Source of the DNA: an uncultured Planctomycetota bacterium
Lineage (GTDB): Bacteria > Planctomycetota > Planctomycetia > Pirellulales > Thermoguttaceae
DNA: 39,371 nt
Direction of reading: 5' to 3'
Assembly (NCBI GenBank): GCA_902796885.1
Contig: CADBQY010000031.1
Span: 1-39,371, forward strand
Shown here one piece after another: positions 15,256 through 23,659 of the stretch (within the stretch, counting starts at the first letter, position 1; each line of letters begins with the position of its first letter). The notes beneath the pieces were generated by a model. It did not search any database. It was not told the origin of the DNA and was given only the letters and a program-made list of their open reading frames with translations. A program made the translations under genes and the position numbers.

Positions 15256-16929
15256 ATGATGCAGATCAACGATTCAGTCCGCCGCCGCGCCCGGTGCCGG
15301 ACGATTCTCGTCCTTGTCCTGACCGTCCTTTTCGCCGGTCTGACGCATTACTCCTCCTCGCCGCTGCGGAACATCGTTCAGCGTCAGCCGCTTCTGAACT
15401 GCGACGGCAATCCGACCGGAACCGACTCGACCGTCTTCCTCTATATAGGGCGGTTGATTCTGCACGGCGGCGTTCCGTACCGCGACGCGTTCGACCACAA
15501 GGGCCCGCTCGTCTACCTGCTCGACGCGCTCGGACTCAAGATACACGGAGTCTTCGGCGTCTGGCTTCTGGAACTCCTCTTTTTGACGGTATCCGCCGTC
15601 TTCGCGTATAAGACCGCGCGTATCCTCGCGCCGCCGGGCGTCGCGCTCTTCACGACGGCGATCGCCGTTCTCTGGTATACGGCGCGGTGCGACAGCAACT
15701 TCTGCGAAACGTGGTCGGTGCCGTTTTTGATGATCTCGCTTTACCACTGGATTCGATACCTGCGCGAAGAGGGTCGGATCGGCGCGGGCGCCGTGTTCAC
15801 GGTCGGCCTCTGTTTCGCCGGGGTACTCCTCCTCAAGCCGAACCTGACCGCTCTCTGGATTCTCTTCTGCATAACGGCGGCGTCCGTCTCGATTCGCCGC
15901 CGCGAATTCGCTTGTCTCGTCTCGCGCGTTCTTTATTTCATTCTGGGCGCGGCGGTTCTCTTGATTCCGATTCTCGGCTGGCTCTGGAAAAACGGCGCCT
16001 GGAACGATTTTATCGAGCAGTACTGGGTCTTTAACCGCATCTACTGTCAGGTTCCGACGGTTCAGAAAATCACCGCGTTCGCCCGCTGTTTCGCCTGTAT
16101 CCCGCTCGAAGCGTACTTCGCCCTCTTCGCCGGAATCGGATACCTGCTTCTGGCACGCCGAGCGCCGAACCGGAACGATCGAGTCGTCTTCCTGTCGATG
16201 GAAATCTTTTTGATTCTGAGTTTGGCGCTGATGTCGATGTCGGGCCGGTCGGCGCGTCATTACTCGGCGCCGCTGATCGCGCCGTTTCTCCCGTTTCTCG
16301 TCGTGGCGTTCACCTGGTGTTTTGAACGGACGACGCCGGAGGGGGAAAAGCTTTCCCGTTCGGACCTTTTGCTTCGCCGGGGTCTCCTGATTCTACTCCT
16401 GGTTCCGACCGCCGTCTACGACATTCCGATGTTCCGCCCGGTTCGCGACATGACCAAAATGGCGGTTCTCCGTCAAATCCATCCGACGACCGATTACTCG
16501 AAATTCACCCGCGTCTACGGTTACCCCTACTTCTACGAAGAATTCGACGCGCGCGCGATGGCCGACTGGCTGAAAGAGAACACCGTGCCGGAGACTCGTA
16601 TCGCCAGTTTCGGAATCGGCGGGCGAATTTTCTACTGGTACGCCGACCGCCGCTGCGCGACGAAATATTTCTACATCCGCGACACCCACCTCGAACACGG
16701 TTATCTCCCGGATATCCTCGCCGAACTGAAAGAAAAGTCGCCGGAACTCTTCGTACTCCAAATCAAAGGGGGATACCCCTCGCGGCTCGGCAAAGGAGAA
16801 ACGGCCCGTGCCGATTCCCAGGACGCGCGCAAAACGTTCCCCATCCCGGGCGAGATTACCGACTGGGTCGCGTCGGAGGGGTATCGCAAGGTCTTCGAAA
16901 ACGACACGTACGAAGTCTACCGCAAATAG
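15256..16929 (+). CDS. GT-C type membrane glycosyltransferase-like protein
   Basis: The 557-residue product has about ten to twelve transmembrane segments, starting with the helix around residues 16-27. It has a periplasmic loop with the pattern GGVPYRDAFDHKGPLVYLL (about 72-90). Such a short motif after the first helix is typical of the GT-C/family 39 group of lipid-linked sugar transferases, whose acidic catalytic residue lies in the first loop. The C-terminal 130 residues form a soluble domain. The donor and acceptor are unknown. It lies 9 bases after the sialidase-fold gene, so the two are probably one operon. Either of two adjacent ATG codons may be the start. Confidence 0.7.
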   Translation: MMQINDSVRRRARCRTILVLVLTVLFAGLTHYSSSPLRNIVQRQPLLNCDGNPTGTDSTVFLYIGRLILHGGVPYRDAFDHKGPLVYLLDALGLKIHGVFGVWLLELLFLTVSAVFAYKTARILAPPGVALFTTAIAVLWYTARCDSNFCETWSVPFLMISLYHWIRYLREEGRIGAGAVFTVGLCFAGVLLLKPNLTALWILFCITAASVSIRRREFACLVSRVLYFILGAAVLLIPILGWLWKNGAWNDFIEQYWVFNRIYCQVPTVQKITAFARCFACIPLEAYFALFAGIGYLLLARRAPNRNDRVVFLSMEIFLILSLALMSMSGRSARHYSAPLIAPFLPFLVVAFTWCFERTTPEGEKLSRSDLLLRRGLLILLLVPTAVYDIPMFRPVRDMTKMAVLRQIHPTTDYSKFTRVYGYPYFYEEFDARAMADWLKENTVPETRIASFGIGGRIFYWYADRRCATKYFYIRDTHLEHGYLPDILAELKEKSPELFVLQIKGGYPSRLGKGETARADSQDARKTFPIPGEITDWVASEGYRKVFENDTYEVYRK

Positions 16930-17078
16930 TTTTTGTAGATTTCCCCTCGCGATTCCCAAGAAACGCGCCTTCCCTTTTCCCACTCGAGAGGTTAAACTCT
17001 AGGGGTGGGGGCGGGCGCGTTGTTCGGTGAAGGGGCGTTATCGAAAAAATCCTCCTTTCGAAAGCAGAAAGGTTTGCC

Positions 17079-19913
17079 ATGCCGTTTTCCAAACCGTCGC
17101 TTGAACGCTTTTACCAGAAGATCCGCAAAGTCCTGCCGAAGGAACGTGCGCTGACCGACGACCTGCGCCGTCTGGCGTGGGGAACCGACGCCGGGTTCTA
17201 CAGGATGATCCCCGAACTGATTCTCTTCCCGAAGAACGAAAAAGAGATGTCGGCGATTCTCCGCGCCGCGTCCGAAGAAAAATGCGCGGTCACGTTCCGC
17301 GCGGCGGGAACCTCCCTTTCGGGCCAGTCGATCAGCGACTCGGTTCTGATCGTCGCCGGCAAGCACTGGGAGGGGTATTCCGTCTCGGAAGACCAAAGTA
17401 CGATCGACCTCCAGCCGGGGATCGTCGGACAGAGGGTCAACGACATTCTGGCGAAATACGGACGGAAGATCTCCCCCGACCCGGCCTCGATCAAATCGGC
17501 GATGATCGGCGGGATCATCGTCAACAACGCCTCGGGAATGAACTGCGGGGTTCACGGAAACAGCGACCGCGTGATCAAGTCGGCGTGTGTCATCTTCGCC
17601 GACGGGACCCGTCTCGACACGGGGAATCCGAGCAGCCGCGAAATCTTCGAAAATAACCGTCCGGAATTTATCGACGAAATCAAAAAGATCCGCGACGACG
17701 TCCGCGCCAATCCCGAACTCGTCGAAAAGATCAAGCGGAAATACTCCATCAAAAACGTCACGGGACTGAACATTCTCCCCTTCGTCCGATTCGACGACCC
17801 GTTCGACATCATCACGCACCTCATGGTCGGCTCGGAAGGGACGCTCGCGTTTTTGGCGCGCGCCGTTCTGCGTACCGAAAAGATCGTGCCCCGGTCGGCC
17901 AGCGCGATGGTCTATCTGCCGGGAATCGACTACGCCTGCAAGGCGGTACAAGCGCTTCAGACCGAACCGGTCGCCAGCGTCGAGTTGCTCGACCGGCTGG
18001 CGCTCCGGAGCATCGAAGGGCGTCCCGGCATGCCCGACTATCTGGCCGATCTGCCCGAAAACGCCACCGCCCTCCTCCTGGAAACGCGCGCCGTGACCGG
18101 CGAGCAGCTGGACGCCCAGATCGCGCAGATCACCAAGACCCTCGAAGGTTTCGAAACGCTCATGCCGGTCGAGTTCACCGAAGACGCCGCGACCTGCGCG
18201 GTCTGGTGGGGAATCCGTTCGGGGATATTCCCCTCGGTCGGCGGAATGCGCGAGCCGGGAACGACCACGCTGATCGAAGACGTGGCGTTCCCGATGGACG
18301 TCCTCCCCGAAGCGACCAAACGCCTGCAGGAGATGATCGCGCAATACGGCTATACAGACGGGGTCATCTACGGCCACGCGCGGGACGGGAATTTCCACTT
18401 TATTCTGAACCAGCGGTTCGACGCGCAAAAAGAGGTCGACCGCTACGCCAACCTGATGCGCGACGTGGTCAAGCTGGTGGCCGACGATTACGGCGGGTCG
18501 CTCAAAGCGGAACACGGCACCGGTCGGAACATGGCGCCGTTTGTCCGCCGCGAGTGGGGGGACGACGCCTACGAGATCATGCGGCGGGTCAAACGCCTCT
18601 TCGACCCGGAAGGCCTGATCAATCCCGGCGTCATTTTCAACGACGATCCCGACTGCTTCATTCGCGGGTTCAAACCGCTGCCAACGGTCAATCCGAAAGT
18701 CGACAAGTGTATCGAATGCGGGTTCTGCGAGGTCAACTGCGTGACCGCCGGGCTGACCCTTTCCTCCCGCCAGCGAATCGTCCTTTCGCGCGAAATGGCG
18801 CGCCTGGCACAAACCGGCGAAGACCCGGCCCGGCTCGGCCGGCTCAAGAGACAGTACCGCTACTGGGGGAATATGACCTGCGCCGGGGACGGTCTCTGCG
18901 CCACCTCCTGTCCGATGGGGATCAACACCGGCGAACTGACGCACGATATCCGCCAGGCGGACGCGCCGCAGGGCAGCCTGACCTGGAAATTGGGCGACAT
19001 GGCCGCCAACCACTTGGGACTGATCGAAACCGCGCTGCGTCCGGTTCTGGCGGTCGCCGACCTGGGACACGCCGTTCTGGGAACCAAAGCGATGTCGGCC
19101 GTCTGCAATACGCTCAACAAATGCGGCGTTCCCCTCTGGGTCCCCGCCATGCCCAAACCGCACAAGGTCAAAAAGATCGAGACGCCGCCGAGCCCCCAAC
19201 GGCCTAAAGTCGTCTATTTTCCGAGCTGCATCAACCAGACGTTCGGCGTCGCCAAAGGCGCGCCCGACGCCACGCCGCTGACGGACAAGATGACCGGCCT
19301 TCTCGAAAAGGCGGGGTACGACGTCGTCTATCCGAAAGGGATGTCGAACCTCTGTTGCGGCACCATCTGGGAGAGCAAAGGGATGCCCGATATCGCCGAC
19401 CGCAAAACCAAGGAGTTGGAAGCCGCGCTTCTCGAGGCGAGCGAAAACGGGAAATACCCCGTTCTCTGCGACCAATCCCCCTGTCTCTACCGGATGCGCC
19501 ATGAAATCAAGTCGATGAAACTCTACGAACCGATCGAGTTCATCGAGGAGTTCCTGGTCGACCGACTCGATTTCCACCCGATCGACGAGCCGGCGGCGTT
19601 CCATGTCACCTGCTCGGTCACGAAGATGAACCTGCGCGGCGCCCTTGAACGGCTCGCCGGGCGATGCACCACCAAGCCGTTCTTCCCCGAAGAGGTCGGC
19701 TGCTGCGGATTTGCCGGGGACAAGGGATTCACCTATCCCGAGGTAAACCGCTACGCGCTTCGGAAACTCCGGCCGCAACTGATCGAGCATCATGTCAAGG
19801 TCGGCTATTCGAACAGCCGCACCTGCGAAATCGGCCTTTCGACCAACGGCGGAATACCCTACATGTCGATCGTCTACCTGGTCGATCGCGTCACCACGCC
19901 CAAAAACCTCTAG
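17079..19913 (+). CDS. FAD/Fe-S dehydrogenase, D-lactate or glycolate type
   Basis: The 944-residue product fuses an FAD-linked oxidase to an iron-sulfur/CCG module. The FAD-binding part has FRAAGTSLSGQS (73-84), PDPASIKSAMIGGIIVNNASGMNCG and GSEGTLAFL, followed by the GYTDGVIYGHARDGNFHF motif. Cluster ligands are C544-x2-C-x2-C-x3-C and a second C-x5-C-x3-CP set (TCAGDGLCATSCPMG). Two CCG motifs, NLCCGTIWES and VGCCGFAGD, form the C-terminal cluster domain. The architecture fits membrane-associated D-lactate dehydrogenase of the Dld2 type passing electrons to quinone, or a glycolate oxidase. AAAGG stands upstream of the ATG at 17079. The next gene is ppdK, consistent with lactate to pyruvate to PEP flow. 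Confidence 0.9.
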   Translation: MPFSKPSLERFYQKIRKVLPKERALTDDLRRLAWGTDAGFYRMIPELILFPKNEKEMSAILRAASEEKCAVTFRAAGTSLSGQSISDSVLIVAGKHWEGYSVSEDQSTIDLQPGIVGQRVNDILAKYGRKISPDPASIKSAMIGGIIVNNASGMNCGVHGNSDRVIKSACVIFADGTRLDTGNPSSREIFENNRPEFIDEIKKIRDDVRANPELVEKIKRKYSIKNVTGLNILPFVRFDDPFDIITHLMVGSEGTLAFLARAVLRTEKIVPRSASAMVYLPGIDYACKAVQALQTEPVASVELLDRLALRSIEGRPGMPDYLADLPENATALLLETRAVTGEQLDAQIAQITKTLEGFETLMPVEFTEDAATCAVWWGIRSGIFPSVGGMREPGTTTLIEDVAFPMDVLPEATKRLQEMIAQYGYTDGVIYGHARDGNFHFILNQRFDAQKEVDRYANLMRDVVKLVADDYGGSLKAEHGTGRNMAPFVRREWGDDAYEIMRRVKRLFDPEGLINPGVIFNDDPDCFIRGFKPLPTVNPKVDKCIECGFCEVNCVTAGLTLSSRQRIVLSREMARLAQTGEDPARLGRLKRQYRYWGNMTCAGDGLCATSCPMGINTGELTHDIRQADAPQGSLTWKLGDMAANHLGLIETALRPVLAVADLGHAVLGTKAMSAVCNTLNKCGVPLWVPAMPKPHKVKKIETPPSPQRPKVVYFPSCINQTFGVAKGAPDATPLTDKMTGLLEKAGYDVVYPKGMSNLCCGTIWESKGMPDIADRKTKELEAALLEASENGKYPVLCDQSPCLYRMRHEIKSMKLYEPIEFIEEFLVDRLDFHPIDEPAAFHVTCSVTKMNLRGALERLAGRCTTKPFFPEEVGCCGFAGDKGFTYPEVNRYALRKLRPQLIEHHVKVGYSNSRTCEIGLSTNGGIPYMSIVYLVDRVTTPKNL

Positions 19914-19939
19914 GATCGCGCGGTTTTCCGCGAATAAAT

Positions 19940-19987
19940 CCCCCCGTTGCGGCCCACGTTTCCGAGCCGCGGCGGGGGGCGTTTTAT
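19940..19987 (+). terminator. Terminator after the FAD/Fe-S dehydrogenase
   Basis: A strong stem of CCCCCCG-t-TGCGGC with GCCGCG-g-CGGGGGG is followed by GTTTTATT. It lies 26 bases after the stop codon. The region 19914-20232 between this gene and ppdK (319 bases) also holds the ppdK promoter and leader described separately, and nothing coding that I can support. Confidence 0.75.
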
Positions 19988-20045
19988 TCCTCATAACCGG
20001 CCTTTTTTCCCGGTTTTCTCCCGATTGACAGACGCCGCTTCCCTC

Positions 20046-20071
20046 TTGACGCTTTTTACGCCTCCTATAAA
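20046..20071 (+). promoter_or_regulatory. Candidate ppdK promoter
   Basis: TTGACG (20046-20051) is followed by the AT-rich TATAAAATTATAG (20066-20078). The spacer to TATAAA is 14 bp, shorter than optimal, so the exact -10 box is uncertain. The implied leader before ppdK is about 150 bases. Confidence 0.45.
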
Positions 20072-20159
20072 ATTATAGGGTGGTTTTGTGCGTTTTGAGC
20101 GTATAAGGTCATATTAGGGGACTCTCCCCTTACCGTTCGTTGAAAATCATTTGATATCA

Positions 20160-20200
20160 GGCCGGCCCGGAGTGATCCTTGGAGGGCGTCTCGGGCGGCC
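20160..20200 (+). promoter_or_regulatory. Structured leader stem-loop upstream of ppdK
   Basis: GGCCG-g-CCCG-g-AG (20160-20172) can pair with CTCGGGCGGCC (20190-20200), giving 11 pairs interrupted by two bulged G residues, with a loop of 17 bases. A smaller hairpin GGGGA-ctc-TCCCC lies upstream near 20116-20128. Both lie in the untranslated leader. The larger stem ends about 32 bases before the ppdK ATG. No known riboswitch class is recognised. Confidence 0.45.
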
Positions 20201-20232
20201 GTCCACCCCACCAAAATAAGGGTTTCTTTATT

Positions 20233-22932
20233 ATGGCAAAGTACGTTTACAGTTTTGGACCTCTCGGAACCGACGGTGACGCTTCGATGCGCAATCTCCT
20301 TGGCGGTAAAGGCGCGAACCTCGCCGAAATGGCGAAGATCGGTCTTCCCGTTCCTTCCGGGTTCACGATCACGACCGAAGTCTGCACCTACTTCTATGAC
20401 AACGGCCGTCAGTATCCGCCGGAACTCAAAGATCAGGTTGAAGCCGCTCTGGCCACCGTCGAAAAAGCGATGGGCAAGAAGTTCGGCGACACCGAAAATC
20501 TCCCGCTTCTGGTCTCCTGCCGTTCGGGCGCGCGCGAATCGATGCCCGGTATGATGGATACCGTTCTGAACATTGGTCTGAACGATAAAACCGTGGCCGT
20601 CCTCGCCGAAAAATCGGGCGACGAACGGTTTGCCTGGGACTGCTATCGCCGTTTCGTCCAGATGTACGGCGACGTCGTTCTCGAAATGAAACCGGCCAAT
20701 AAAACCGAAATCGACCCGTTCGAAAAGATTCTCGACGCCAAGAAAGAAGCCTGCGGCGTCAAACTTGACTCGGAACTTCCCGCCTCGGCCCTGAAAGAGC
20801 TCGTCGCCGAATTCAAAGCCGCCGTGAAAGAAGCGACGGGGAAAGATTTCCCGGAAGATCCGCGCGAACAGATGTGGGGCGCGATCGGCGCCGTTTTCGG
20901 CAGCTGGATGAACGACCGCGCGATCGTTTACCGCCGGATGAACGGAATCCCGCACGACTGGGGTACCGCCGTCAACGTTCAGTCGATGGTCTTCGGCAAC
21001 ATGGGCGACAACTGCGCCACCGGCGTCGCGCTGACGCGTGACGGCGCCACCGGCGTCAAGGGGATCACGGGCGACTACCTGATCAACGCTCAGGGCGAAG
21101 ACGTCGTCGCCGGGATCCGCCTCCCCAAGAAAATCGAAGATACGCTCGGCCAGGATATGCCCGAAGTCTGGGAACAGTTCCAGAAAGTCGCGCACCTGCT
21201 CGAAAACCACTATCACGACGTTCAGGACATCGAGTTCACGATCGAAAATCAGAAGCTCTACATGCTTCAGACCCGTAACGCCAAGCGTACCGGTTTCGCC
21301 CACGTCCGGACCGCCGTCGAAATGGTCGACGAAGGCCTGATCGACGCCGCGACCGCCGTGAAGCGCGTTCCCGCCAACGACGTGACGCAGCTCCTGCAGC
21401 CGGTCTTCTCGGGGAAAGGCCTCAAGGGAATGGAACCGATCGCCAAGGGCGTCAACGCCGGTCCGGGCGCCGCCACCGGTCAGATCTGCTTCCAGCCCGA
21501 CGAAGCCGAAGCCCTCTGGCAGAAAGACAACTCGGTCCAGCTGATCCTCGTCCGCCGCGAAACGACCCCGGAAGACCTCCGCGGGATGAAAGTCGCCAAC
21601 GGGATCATCACCAGCTTCGGCGGCGCCGCCTCGCACGCCGCTCTGGTCTCCCGCCAGATGGGGAAGGCCTGCGTCTGCGGTTGCGACGGTCTGGTCATCG
21701 ACTACAAATCCAAGACGATGAAAGTCGGCGATAAAGTCTTCCACGAAGGGGACTGGATCTCCGTCGACGGGTTCACCGGAAATGTCTACGGCGGCCAGGT
21801 TCCGACCGCTCCGTCCGAAGTCCTCCAGGTTCTCTTCGACAAATCGCTCGACCCGAAAGACGCCCCCATCTATCAGCTCTACGCCAAACTGATGGGTTAC
21901 GCCGACCAGTTCCGCAAGCTGGGTGTCCGCACCAACGCCGACAAGCCCGAAATGGCTCAGCAGGCAGTCGCCCTCGGCGCCGAAGGGATCGGTCTGACCC
22001 GTACCGAACATATGTTCTTCGACCATATCGACGAATTCCGCACCATGATCCTGGCCGACAACACCGCCGACCGCGAAAAGGCTCTGGAAGCGCTTCTGCC
22101 GTTCCAGCAGGCGGACTTCGAAGGTCTGCTCGAAGCGATGGACGGCAAAGAGGTGACGATCCGTCTCCTTGACCCGCCTCTCCACGAATTCCTTCCGCAC
22201 GACGAAGCCGGCCAGAAGGAACTCGCCGCCAAGACGGGGATGACAGTCGAATTCATTCAGCAGCGCGTTCACGACCTTGCCGAATCGAACCCGATGCTCG
22301 GTCACCGCGGCTGCCGCCTCGGGATCGTCTTCCCGGAAATCACCAAGATGCAGGCGACGGCGATCATGCGCGCCGCGTGCGCCGTCAAGGCCCGCGGCAA
22401 GGATGTCCATCCGGAAATCATGATCCCGCTGGTCACCTGCTACAACGAATTCCGCAACCAGGAACAGATCATCCGCCAGGCCGCCGATGCCGCCATCAAA
22501 GAAGCCGGCGCCGATATCCACTACATGGTCGGAACGATGATCGAAATCCCGCGCGCCGCGCTGACCGCCGATGAAATCGCCAAGGGCGCCGAGTTCTTCT
22601 CCTTCGGGACGAACGACCTCACCCAGACCTGCCTGGGAATCAGCCGCGACGACTACGCCGGGTTCATCAACGACTATCTCGAAAAGGACATCTACCCGGC
22701 TGACCCGTTCCAGGTCCTCGACCAGACGGGCGTCGGCCAGCTGATCAAGATCGCCGCCGAAAAGGGACGCAAGACCCGTCCGGAAATTAAGCTCGGCATC
22801 TGCGGCGAACACGGCGGTGAACCTTCCAGCGTGAAGTTCTGCCACCGCGTCGGTCTGAACTACGTCAGCTGCTCGCCGCTGCGCGTTCCGGTCGCCAAAC
22901 TGGCCGCCGCTCAGGCCGCTCTCGAAGACTGA
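20233..22932 (+). CDS. ppdK: Pyruvate, phosphate dikinase
   Basis: PpdK reversibly converts pyruvate, ATP and phosphate to PEP, AMP and pyrophosphate. The 899-residue product has the expected length and domains. The N-terminal ATP-grasp part begins with [22 protein letters not shown]. The phosphohistidine domain carries the swivelling His at residue 468 in [15 protein letters not shown]. The C-terminal TIM barrel shows [23 protein letters not shown] and the ICGEHGG loop. The start MAKYVYSFG at 20233 is chosen because AAGGG lies 10 bases upstream and because the family begins with YVYxFG. Strong codon bias in this gene suggests high expression. It probably works in gluconeogenic or pyrophosphate-linked glycolytic flux. 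Confidence 0.97.
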   Translation: MAKYVYSFGPLGTDGDASMRNLLGGKGANLAEMAKIGLPVPSGFTITTEVCTYFYDNGRQYPPELKDQVEAALATVEKAMGKKFGDTENLPLLVSCRSGARESMPGMMDTVLNIGLNDKTVAVLAEKSGDERFAWDCYRRFVQMYGDVVLEMKPANKTEIDPFEKILDAKKEACGVKLDSELPASALKELVAEFKAAVKEATGKDFPEDPREQMWGAIGAVFGSWMNDRAIVYRRMNGIPHDWGTAVNVQSMVFGNMGDNCATGVALTRDGATGVKGITGDYLINAQGEDVVAGIRLPKKIEDTLGQDMPEVWEQFQKVAHLLENHYHDVQDIEFTIENQKLYMLQTRNAKRTGFAHVRTAVEMVDEGLIDAATAVKRVPANDVTQLLQPVFSGKGLKGMEPIAKGVNAGPGAATGQICFQPDEAEALWQKDNSVQLILVRRETTPEDLRGMKVANGIITSFGGAASHAALVSRQMGKACVCGCDGLVIDYKSKTMKVGDKVFHEGDWISVDGFTGNVYGGQVPTAPSEVLQVLFDKSLDPKDAPIYQLYAKLMGYADQFRKLGVRTNADKPEMAQQAVALGAEGIGLTRTEHMFFDHIDEFRTMILADNTADREKALEALLPFQQADFEGLLEAMDGKEVTIRLLDPPLHEFLPHDEAGQKELAAKTGMTVEFIQQRVHDLAESNPMLGHRGCRLGIVFPEITKMQATAIMRAACAVKARGKDVHPEIMIPLVTCYNEFRNQEQIIRQAADAAIKEAGADIHYMVGTMIEIPRAALTADEIAKGAEFFSFGTNDLTQTCLGISRDDYAGFINDYLEKDIYPADPFQVLDQTGVGQLIKIAAEKGRKTRPEIKLGICGEHGGEPSSVKFCHRVGLNYVSCSPLRVPVAKLAAAQAALED

Positions 22933-22992
22933 GCTTTCAAACACTGCCGTTATCCGGGCGTCCGGAGCCGGGCGCCCGGCGGCTGAACCGGG

Positions 22993-23036
22993 AAGCCGGA
23001 AGGGGTTACAGCGCGCTGTTTTCCTTCCGGCTTTTT
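22993..23036 (+). terminator. Intrinsic terminator of ppdK
   Basis: The perfect 11-bp stem AAGCCGGAAGG/CCTTCCGGCTT has a 19-base loop and is followed by TTTTT counting the stem end. It lies 60 bases after the ppdK stop; a second GC-rich inverted repeat occurs just before it. Confidence 0.8.
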
Positions 23037-23064
23037 CATCAGATCTCTTAAATCAGATTTCGAT

Positions 23065-23580
23065 ATGCCGATTCTCTATCCGCAATACCGCGCCGACGCC
23101 GTCACCGACCTTTCCGCCGAACGCCTTGCCCGGCTCGGCATCAGGGCGCTTCTGCTCGACGTCGACTGCACTTTGAAGCGCTACACAGAGCCGATGCCCG
23201 CGCAGGACGTGCTCGACTGGCTCGGCGCGATGCGCCGGGCGGGAATCTTCCTCTGTCTCGTCTCGAACGGGAAAGGCCCGCGGATCGCCGAAACGGCAGA
23301 GAAACTCGGCCTTCCTTATATCGCGCTGGCGCTCAAACCGCTGCCGCGCGGATGCCGCCGTGCGCTGAGAGAGCACAGTCTGCGCCGCGAAGAGACCGCG
23401 ATGGTCGGCGACCAGCTTCTGGCCGACATCGTCGCCGGAAACCTGGCCGGGCTGACAACAATCCTCATCACGCCGATTCACCCCGAAGAGGAGCATCTCT
23501 ACACACGGATCAAGCGGCCGCTCGAAAAGTTCTTTCTTCTGTTCCGCAAAGCGCCGGCAATCACGTCAATCGATTCCTGA
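23065..23580 (+). CDS. YqeG family HAD phosphatase
   Basis: The 171-residue product is a small HAD-superfamily phosphatase without a large cap. It has motif I LLLDVDCTL (Asp32 and Asp34), motif II SNGKGPRI, a Lys in the ALKPLPRG segment and motif IV GDQLLADI. It also shows the family pattern NLAGLTTILITPIHPEEE. It corresponds to the YqeG/HAD-IIIA group, where Bacillus YqeG is encoded beside a ribosome-assembly GTPase; the substrate is not established. Here the neighbours are ppdK and a convergent exported protein, so context does not help. Confidence 0.87.
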   Translation: MPILYPQYRADAVTDLSAERLARLGIRALLLDVDCTLKRYTEPMPAQDVLDWLGAMRRAGIFLCLVSNGKGPRIAETAEKLGLPYIALALKPLPRGCRRALREHSLRREETAMVGDQLLADIVAGNLAGLTTILITPIHPEEEHLYTRIKRPLEKFFLLFRKAPAITSIDS

Positions 23581-23596
23581 ATAAGGCGTCATACAT

Positions 23597-23625
23597 AAAA
23601 GGGGAGAACCGAAAGGGTTCTCCCC
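23597..23625 (-). terminator. Convergent terminator between yqeG-type gene and exported protein gene
   Basis: A perfect 10-bp stem GGGGAGAACC/GGTTCTCCCC has a 5-base loop. Four A residues flank it on the left, giving a short T-run for minus-strand transcripts; the plus side has no T-run. It probably serves the minus-strand gene ending at 23660. Confidence 0.65.
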
Positions 23626-23659
23626 GTTCCGCCTGCCGCAATACGGCGTCGGGTGCACA

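Noticed and set aside
16992..19994. An open frame of about 1000 codons antisense to the FAD/Fe-S dehydrogenase
   Set aside because: It mirrors a well-supported gene with clear FAD and Fe-S motifs. GC-rich codon bias keeps the opposite frame open, and its translation is Arg/Asp/Val/Gly-rich with no family signature.
20065..22944. An open frame of about 959 codons antisense to ppdK
   Set aside because: Same reason: ppdK is certain, and the antisense product has shadow composition and no recognisable domain.
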